Below, one piece after another: positions 57,850 to 64,000 of a DNA stretch of 64,000 bases. A program made the position numbers and the translations under genes. The DNA is taken from the NCBI RefSeq assembly GCF_046298265.1, contig NZ_JBKAHK010000003.1, forward strand, positions 372,001-436,000, written 5' to 3'. The notes under the pieces are model-generated. The model had not been told where the DNA came from. It did not search any database and saw only the letters and a program-made list of their open reading frames with translations. Each line of letters starts with the position of its first letter. The first letter of the stretch is position 1. This stretch comes from Gillisia xinjiangensis. GTDB lineage: Bacteria; Bacteroidota; Bacteroidia; Flavobacteriales; Flavobacteriaceae.

Positions 57850-58841
57850 TTATCTAAAATAATTGTAGATATCTAAAAGATTGAACTTTATTGTCCTTTT
57901 ATATTGAAACTCCCTTTCGTCGTAATTTCTATCACCATCATAAACAAAGTAATATCCGTTATCTAGTTCCTGTATATCCAGATGATGCATTCCCCTGTTA
58001 AACCATTGAATTTCCTGTTGCGGACCTAAATACATCTTTTCCGAAATCTTAAATTCCAGCCGGTCGTTTTGGGTTTCCAGTTTATAAAGGGAGATCCCCG
58101 TGCCGTAACCCAAAGTTCCGTTTTGCAGGGGAAGGTACCAGTTATCGTCCACTTTAAAAAACCGGCCACCCGGCCGGGTCTCATTGCCCATCGCTGTTTG
58201 TAATTTTTTGCTTCGGTCCAGCTGCCGTTCAGGGAATCGGCTGTAAACATATATTGTTTTAGATCGTTATCAACGGCCACGATCAAATTTAATTCCTCGC
58301 TTAACAGCAGGGAAGGATCTTTTAAACCCCTGTTTTTAATAAGGGTATCGCTGATTCTCCAATCATAGGGAAAATTTTCTGCCTTATACAACAAAACCTG
58401 GTTGGAACCCTTGGTTTCCGGCAACATATAAAATTCCCCTTTGTGATTAAAAACCTGCGGAAAGGAAAGATGAAAATCTTCATCCAAAACAATTCCTTTG
58501 TATCGGTAATTTTCCCCATCGGTGGAGGTCAACAAGGCAATATTTGCATTTCCTTCTCCTTTCAGTTCCACAAAAAGATAAAACACACCATCCTCCTTGA
58601 TATAAAAAGGATCTGCTATATAATCAATTCCTTCAGGTATGAGACTGTCAAAGGATTTATAGGTAATTATATTTTCAGGTTTTACATCTATAGTCGAGAA
58701 TAACTCAGAAGAACCTGAAAAACCAACAGACCAATTACCCACAGAAGGAGTTACAAATGGGTATCGGTAATTGAAAATTATCAGGATTAAAATCACTATA
58801 AGAGCTATGATTCCAAAAATAAAATAGATCTTCTTCTTCAT
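57850..58841 (-). pseudogene. Five-bladed beta-propeller (GH43-like) protein, split by a frameshift
   Basis: Two overlapping frames (58026-58841 and 57850-58191) together make one protein of about 331 residues with an N-terminal membrane anchor (YFIFGIIALIVILILIIF). The first has ADPFYIKEDGVFYLFVE and SFPQVFNHKGEFYMLPE; the second has ETRPGGRFFKVDDNWYLPLQN. That is the N-terminal-domain type of glucosamine inositolphosphorylceramide transferase-like proteins of polysaccharide clusters. Adding one A to the A6 run (58204-58209, coding GCAAAAAATTA) joins them as ...EAKKLQTAMGNETRPGG. Function inferred; the gene is disrupted as it stands. Confidence 0.75.
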
Positions 58842-58995
58842 ATTAACTCTGTACTTTCGGTTTCTTCAGATTAAACTTTTGATTGAAACAGATAATTAAC
58901 CCTAGTTTTTCGGAACAATGCAAATGAATGTGCATTGCTGGTTCTTTAAATAAATATCGATCAGAACAAACTTTCTTATTTTCTATAATTCAGGT

Positions 58996-59805
58996 CTAAT
59001 CCTTTTTTTGCATTAACATGGTTAAATGCATACATCTGAACATATGCGAATCGGAAACCCGGGATTTCTCCCAATCTTCCCAATGCCATTTTTGTACGAT
59101 TTCAGTTTTCTTTTCTGGCGGGAATGGTAGAAAATTAACTATAAAAAACCATTTGGCCTTTCCTAGCATACCCCTTCGGTCCTTTATTCTAAACGCACTC
59201 TCAAATTGATAATAAACCTTCTTTGAAAACGGCCATTCCCAGTCCTTATCCGATTGAAAAGGCCTGTAAATCGTTCTTATCAACTTTATTGGCAAACTTG
59301 TTTCCAATGGATCATTGCTTATAATGGTTCCATTGGCATTTAGCTTTTCTTTTAATCTGTTGATCAACATCTCCACATCTTTAAAATGATGAAGGACACC
59401 ATAAGCATAAATAAGATCAAAATCTTTTTCTGTAAATTCTTCAGAAAGGAAGTCGGTAGCAAAAGCATCTGCGTTTTCTATATTTTTCAATCTGTTTCTA
59501 AGATGCGAGATTCCCTTTTCACTTAGATCAATCGCTATATATTCTTTTGAATTTTGGGCTAAATATATCGACAATGAATTGCCTTCATAACAACCCAAAT
59601 CCAATACTTTTTTATTGGATAAGTCACCACACCATTCCAGGTGAAGAAGATGGATCTGCTTTTCTACCCCTATACTTTTTCGGACTTTTTGCAGTATCCC
59701 ATTCCGAAGGGAAAACCAAATTTTTGTGGCAAAGTTCTTTTTCTTTTTATCATAGAAAGCCTTTTGGCGCTGATTAATTTCAAGAAAATTATCTTCTTTT
59801 TTCAT
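58996..59805 (-). CDS. Class I SAM-dependent methyltransferase of the polysaccharide cluster
   Basis: This 269-residue methyltransferase has motif I VLDLGCYEGNSL (about residues 70-81), AIDLSEKGI at the end of strand 2, the FDLIYAYGVLHHF motif and NANGTIISNDPLE. A basic N-terminus and W-rich C-terminal tail surround the fold. In this setting it probably methylates a sugar or lipid-linked intermediate, but the target is not known. Confidence 0.85.
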   Translation of the reverse strand: MKKEDNFLEINQRQKAFYDKKKKNFATKIWFSLRNGILQKVRKSIGVEKQIHLLHLEWCGDLSNKKVLDLGCYEGNSLSIYLAQNSKEYIAIDLSEKGISHLRNRLKNIENADAFATDFLSEEFTEKDFDLIYAYGVLHHFKDVEMLINRLKEKLNANGTIISNDPLETSLPIKLIRTIYRPFQSDKDWEWPFSKKVYYQFESAFRIKDRRGMLGKAKWFFIVNFLPFPPEKKTEIVQKWHWEDWEKSRVSDSHMFRCMHLTMLMQKKD

Positions 59806-59864
59806 TAATTGTATTTTCTTATCTCTAATTCTTCCTTCTTCTTATAATTAAAGGTCTTTCAAAT

Positions 59865-60926
59865 TCATAATTTAAATTCTTCACGAAAATTATTTACTAC
59901 TCCTTTAACTTCAAAATTCTCCAGGAAACGTTCAAAGCAATTATTGCTAAACTGCTCTCTAAGCCGTGGATTTCCAAGTAAATGATTGATTTTATCTGAA
60001 AGATCTTTATGATTATTTACTTCAAAAAGGTAACCATCGCGATCATTTCTTATAATCTCTGCAATTCCGCTAGTATTAGATCCTATTACAGGAGTTTTAA
60101 CTGAAAAACTTTCAATTACTACATATCCAAAAGCTTCTACTACAGATGGAACTATGGTTATATAAGCAGAAGAAAATTGCTCCAATACCTTATCCTTATT
60201 TTGATTTCCAATAAAGTTTACATTATTTTGAACTTCTAATTTGTTTACTATTTCAATATATTTTTTTATTTGTTCTCCTTTTAAATCATCACCTAATAAT
60301 GTCAAATTAACCAAAGGGAATTTTTTGACTACAAATGGAATTGCCTGAATCAAAGTATCTACTCCTTTTGTTTTATGCATTCTCCCCGCATAAACCAGTT
60401 TATAAGGAATGACATTATTTAATAATACGGATTTTTTAACTGCATTATAAATAACCTTCACCTTACTTTTCTCCACTCCAAAATTCTTGATAAGATCATC
60501 TTGTGTAGCTTTAGAATTGGCTACTATTTGGGTGGCCATTTTATAAAATATTTTTTTTCGATATTGTAATATTTTACGTTTTTCCAATTGAGCAGATAGA
60601 GTGTGATACCAGGCAATTCTTTGTTTCACTCCTAATAAATAACCTGCTAGTAAAAACATGTTTACCGCTCCAAAATTAGCAATCATCACCTCGGGTTTAT
60701 GCTTAATGATTAATTTACTTAGAAATATAAAGTCTTTGAATTTTGTTGGCCTTTTTGATGGCCATTTAATTACTTCAATCCTGGGTGAAATATGAAAATC
60801 ACTTTTTTCTACCGCGTATGTAATAATAATCACCTTATAATTAAGTGCAAGCTGATTGGATAACTCCAGAAAAAACTCAGCCACTGAAGAATTTTTTATA
60901 GTAAAAGAAAGAAATATAGTTTTCAT
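59865..60926 (-). CDS. Glycosyltransferase family 4
   Basis: This 353-residue GT-B enzyme has ANFGAVNMFLLAGYLLG, YAGRMHKTKGVDTLIQAIPFV, NVNFIGNQNKDKVLEQFSSAYITIVPSVVEAFGYVVIESFSVKTPVIGSNTSGIAE (the EX7E donor site) and HHKD-type linker. The coding sequence is more AT-rich than the earlier cluster genes. Donor and acceptor unknown. Confidence 0.9.
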   Translation of the reverse strand: MKTIFLSFTIKNSSVAEFFLELSNQLALNYKVIIITYAVEKSDFHISPRIEVIKWPSKRPTKFKDFIFLSKLIIKHKPEVMIANFGAVNMFLLAGYLLGVKQRIAWYHTLSAQLEKRKILQYRKKIFYKMATQIVANSKATQDDLIKNFGVEKSKVKVIYNAVKKSVLLNNVIPYKLVYAGRMHKTKGVDTLIQAIPFVVKKFPLVNLTLLGDDLKGEQIKKYIEIVNKLEVQNNVNFIGNQNKDKVLEQFSSAYITIVPSVVEAFGYVVIESFSVKTPVIGSNTSGIAEIIRNDRDGYLFEVNNHKDLSDKINHLLGNPRLREQFSNNCFERFLENFEVKGVVNNFREEFKL

Positions 60927-60993
60927 ATTAACATCCCATTTAGGGAAGGTCTTGAAATTTATGCGATTAAAATATTTTACTCCGCCTTAAAAC

Positions 60994-61998
60994 TTACTCT
61001 TCCCTTGTGACAATTTTGGTGAAGATTATACTCCACCAACCAGCAATCCTACCTAAACTTTCCGTAAACGCTTCTTTTTTCCGACTGGTATTGATCACAT
61101 TCCCAAGCCGCACTAAAGTTAACAAAAAAGCGATGCTGTGCCACTTAAGTCGGACTTTAAAAGTAGGGTATGGGTATTTTACCCGCCAAACATACCATCC
61201 ATTTCTAATTACCATTCTCCCGTAGTTAAATTGATTTGGCCTTCCCGCTTCCTCATGATAATGGTATAATTGAGCAGCTGTATTAACGTATAATTGTCCA
61301 ATTTTTGAGGCCCTCAAACAAAAATCCATATCCTCATAAAGTCCGTAACCCTCAAAATAGGTGGAAAAGCTTATTTTTTCAAATAATTCTTTCCGATAGG
61401 AAGAAACCCCTCCCATAAAAAATTCCACCGGATATGTTTTACCTGAAGGAGGAAAAAAACCTATGGACAAGCCATTGGAAAATTCGGGCATAAATCCGGG
61501 TGGTTGGTCGCTCAAAAGTTTGAGTTTTTTGCGCAATACATTCCGACTTCCTAATTTTCGAACATACCCATCAATTTCAAATTCGTCGAATTGAACTGCC
61601 TTTCCAACCGAATTCCTCTTCCACTCTACCTCATCCAGGATATAACCCCCTACTCCTAGCACCTCTGGGTATTTGTAATAAGTCCCGATTAACTTTTCAA
61701 AATACTCCGGATTTAATATTATATCATCATCCAGAAAACAAACTATTTTAGAAGTTTCAGTTACCTTTTGGATTCCGAAATTTCGCTGTTTTGTCAATCC
61801 GCTATTTTCAACCCCGACCTTAAAATATTTTAAACCCGGATAAAATTTTTCCTCCAAGGCATTTTTGGTGTTATCATTGGGAGAACTGTCAATTATTAAA
61901 ATTTCATCAGGAACCAACTTTTGTTCCTTTACTGATTCCATTAAATGGATCATTGCGTCAGGTCTATTATAAGTACAAATTATTAGGCTAAACTTCAT
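60994..61998 (-). CDS. Glycosyltransferase family 2
   Basis: This 334-residue GT-A enzyme has the start FSLIICTYNRPDAMIHLMESV, the metal-binding DDD in VCFLDDDIILNPEYFEKLI, and YRKELFEKISFSTYFEGYGLYEDMDFCLRASKIG with the ED motif. The C-terminal 60 residues are hydrophobic or amphipathic. It starts 11 bp inside the preceding gene's end, so the two are coupled. Confidence 0.92.
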   Translation of the reverse strand: MKFSLIICTYNRPDAMIHLMESVKEQKLVPDEILIIDSSPNDNTKNALEEKFYPGLKYFKVGVENSGLTKQRNFGIQKVTETSKIVCFLDDDIILNPEYFEKLIGTYYKYPEVLGVGGYILDEVEWKRNSVGKAVQFDEFEIDGYVRKLGSRNVLRKKLKLLSDQPPGFMPEFSNGLSIGFFPPSGKTYPVEFFMGGVSSYRKELFEKISFSTYFEGYGLYEDMDFCLRASKIGQLYVNTAAQLYHYHEEAGRPNQFNYGRMVIRNGWYVWRVKYPYPTFKVRLKWHSIAFLLTLVRLGNVINTSRKKEAFTESLGRIAGWWSIIFTKIVTREE

Positions 61999-63856
61999 TT
62001 ACCCCTTGTCTTAAAGATTTGATTAAGTCAATTTCCGTATTTAAACTGGCAGCTGTCATTATATCAATATTTGCAAATGGCCATTGCTTTAATTGTTTTC
62101 GTTGAACACACTGATTTAAAATACTTTGAAAAAATTCTTCTCCTAAATGGTTATACTCATAGTACGCTTTAAGGTTTTTTTCCATATTGGGATTTTGATA
62201 AATCTCCGCCCAATTTATGCTTTTAAATAACCTATAGCGCTTTGTAATATCCTTGCTTTTTACTAATCTTTTAATTAAGTATTGATCAATTTTAGATCTT
62301 AAACCCCAAATTGGAAATTTAATTATATCAGGATAATTTTGAGGAATTATAGGTGCTTGATTTGTAGGGATTTTATTTAACTCTTTTAGTTCTATTGATT
62401 CTTTAAAAAGTTTATTCATAAACCGGGAGTTAAGCCTAAGATTTGGATGAATTGAACTCGCCAACCTAATAATTTGAACAGACATTGAAGGACAATAACT
62501 TTTAAATTTACTATTACAAATCAGGATTTGTTTTCCCATTGGCATTCGGGAATGTGTGAACCAGGAAAATAATTCAACATACAATTCAACGTAAGGTAAC
62601 TGATGAGATTCTATTCTCAGAAAAAGTTCATTAAGGTCAGACAGTAAAGCCTCGAGAAGATTCTCCCTACTTATGGATACATTAAATTGTGATAATCTCT
62701 CTTCAGTATACCAACGCAAATGAGAATATGATAATGATTCCTTCCAATTTTCAAAGCTTTCCTTTGAAGAGTTTCCGAAATTATAATCTTTATTTAATAT
62801 CTGGTGTTCAATAAATTTAGTTTGTCTAAACTCCTTAGACGAAAATTTTTTAATATTTCTTCCGTTTAGAACTTCAGCCATATCACCTAACAATATTGGT
62901 TCTTTATTTCTTTCAGTGTTTTCCAAAATCTCTAACCAGGAACATAAATTAACTGCCTCTGTTTCAAGTGTGTATTGTTTTAAAATTTCGACTGGAGGAA
63001 AATATAGATTGGGTTGTGAAAAGCTTTTAAAGTTCGCCTTTTTAATTTTGGCCAGACGAGAAGCTATTTTGGTCTCGTAGTTTTCCTTTCCCCCAAATGT
63101 TAAACCGGTGACGTCTTTATCATTTGAGATGGCACCAAGTACCACTCTGCTGTCAATACCGCCGCTCAATGCTATATTCACGGTTTTAGAATCATTAAGA
63201 CAATATGCGACTTCTTTTTTAAATGCCTTCCAAAAATGATGATGTAAATCGTGGTTCTGATCAGGTTTGGAAATGTTCTGATATAATGAATTATCATATT
63301 TTTTTGATAAGACATTTCCGTTTGGATCAAATTTTAAATGTTCTCCGGGTAACAACCGTTTACAGTCTTTCAGGATGGTTCTTGAACCAATATTCGAGAA
63401 TTCCGGACCCAGACATCTTTGAATGATCCCGGCTTCATCAAATTCACATTTGGAGGCTGCTCCTAATAATATAATGCTATTGGAAATATAAAACCCCGTA
63501 TTATTAATTAAATAATATAATGGATAAACCCCTATCAAATCATTGCATACTGTAATTTCAAAATTATTTTTATCTATAATACAAGATGAAAAAGAGCCTG
63601 TGATATTATCTGGAACAGGCCAATTATATGTGATTTCAAAAATGGCACTTTCCACCTGCCCCTTTAAATCTTCAATAGATTTATTTAAATCTCTGAGATA
63701 TCCATCTGTAATGCTATAATGTGAAACTGTTTCGATTATTTTATCTCGGTTTTCTACAAGGATATTAAAAGGGCCGGTTTCTTTACTGAATAAATCAAAA
63801 GGCAGCTTTTTAGATGTCTCACTTCTTATCTCGATATTTGTAATTAGGAATTTCAT
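61988..63856 (-). CDS. Asparagine synthase-related protein lacking the glutaminase cysteine
   Basis: This 622-residue protein aligns with AsnB-type enzymes: an N-terminal Ntn domain (about 1-190; SSCIIDKNNFEITVCNDLIGVYPLYYL) and a synthetase domain with the pyrophosphate loop NIALSGGIDSRVVLGAI (about 232-248). The residue after Met is Lys, not the catalytic Cys2 of glutaminases, so it would need free ammonia or another amine donor. Relatives occur in polysaccharide clusters and may amidate uronic acids. The last codons overlap the GT2 gene by 11 bp. Confidence 0.85.
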   Translation of the reverse strand: MKFLITNIEIRSETSKKLPFDLFSKETGPFNILVENRDKIIETVSHYSITDGYLRDLNKSIEDLKGQVESAIFEITYNWPVPDNITGSFSSCIIDKNNFEITVCNDLIGVYPLYYLINNTGFYISNSIILLGAASKCEFDEAGIIQRCLGPEFSNIGSRTILKDCKRLLPGEHLKFDPNGNVLSKKYDNSLYQNISKPDQNHDLHHHFWKAFKKEVAYCLNDSKTVNIALSGGIDSRVVLGAISNDKDVTGLTFGGKENYETKIASRLAKIKKANFKSFSQPNLYFPPVEILKQYTLETEAVNLCSWLEILENTERNKEPILLGDMAEVLNGRNIKKFSSKEFRQTKFIEHQILNKDYNFGNSSKESFENWKESLSYSHLRWYTEERLSQFNVSISRENLLEALLSDLNELFLRIESHQLPYVELYVELFSWFTHSRMPMGKQILICNSKFKSYCPSMSVQIIRLASSIHPNLRLNSRFMNKLFKESIELKELNKIPTNQAPIIPQNYPDIIKFPIWGLRSKIDQYLIKRLVKSKDITKRYRLFKSINWAEIYQNPNMEKNLKAYYEYNHLGEEFFQSILNQCVQRKQLKQWPFANIDIMTAASLNTEIDLIKSLRQGVNEV

Positions 63857-64000
63857 TAATGTGTTTCAATAAGGATGTAGAAATATAAATTATTAGAGTA
63901 ATAACAAAGCATTTTTTAACCTAAAGCTTTCTGGTGTCAACCTTCCTCTTTCCAATTAATTCTTCATTTTTGACTCTTGGTTCCTGTCTCATGATTTCTA
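63857..64000. other. Intergenic end of the window
   Basis: No frame or hairpin is recognisable in these 144 bp; the polysaccharide cluster probably continues beyond the window. Confidence 0.4.

Overview
The window is chromosome from a marine-type flavobacterium (Bacteroidota, Flavobacteriaceae, resembling Gramella/Christiangramia, Salegentibacter or Zunongwangia). The evidence is: an AT-rich genome; Bacteroidota promoters with a -7 box TAnnTTTG; outer-membrane barrels and lipoproteins typical of the phylum; a tmRNA whose tag reads GENNYALAA; and the dispersed palindromic intergenic repeats common in flavobacterial genomes. No rRNA or tRNA gene was seen.

Layout. 1-28 kb is mostly housekeeping: a cystathionine beta-synthase-like enzyme, a LolC/E-type permease, a NamZ-type muramidase, a lipoprotein metalloprotease, an amidohydrolase, a PiT-like transporter, a large TPR protein paired with an outer-membrane barrel, FtsE, TypA/BipA, KdsA, and an apparent porin - BCCT transporter - universal stress protein operon. 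A structured RNA leader (possibly Flavo-1) and ssrA (tmRNA) follow at 27.45-27.98 kb. 28-33.5 kb is an accessory stretch downstream of ssrA: a DsrE protein, a decayed HTH gene, a Fic AMP-transferase bracketed by 40-bp direct repeats, a hipBA module with a clear palindromic operator, and a small GIY-YIG protein. After fhs comes an arsenic operon on the minus strand at 35.9-41.6 kb (arsD-fusion, arsA, arsR, arsM, arsC-like, acr3).

41.6-49.2 kb is rich in repeats. It holds a GIY-YIG nuclease gene framed by inverted palindromic repeats, an internally deleted copy of the same element, many solo repeats, nonulosonic acid genes (neuC-like and neuA-like) split by a 125-bp tandem array, lnt, and two toxin-antitoxin modules. 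49.2-63.9 kb is an exopolysaccharide/O-antigen cluster on the minus strand (initiating phosphoglycosyltransferase, six glycosyltransferases, a polymerase/ligase, a methyltransferase, an asparagine-synthase-like enzyme). It is interrupted at 55-56.6 kb by a 179-bp tandem array carrying a DUF559 nuclease gene.

The most interesting signal is that two unrelated small nuclease genes (GIY-YIG at 41.7 kb, DUF559 at 55.8 kb) each sit inside their own family of palindromic intergenic repeats. The DUF559 stop codon lies inside the palindrome, and the GIY-YIG element has shortened derivatives nearby. This resembles REP/RAYT systems, with nucleases in place of the transposase. Three genes show single-base frameshifts in homopolymer runs; these could be true decay or assembly error.
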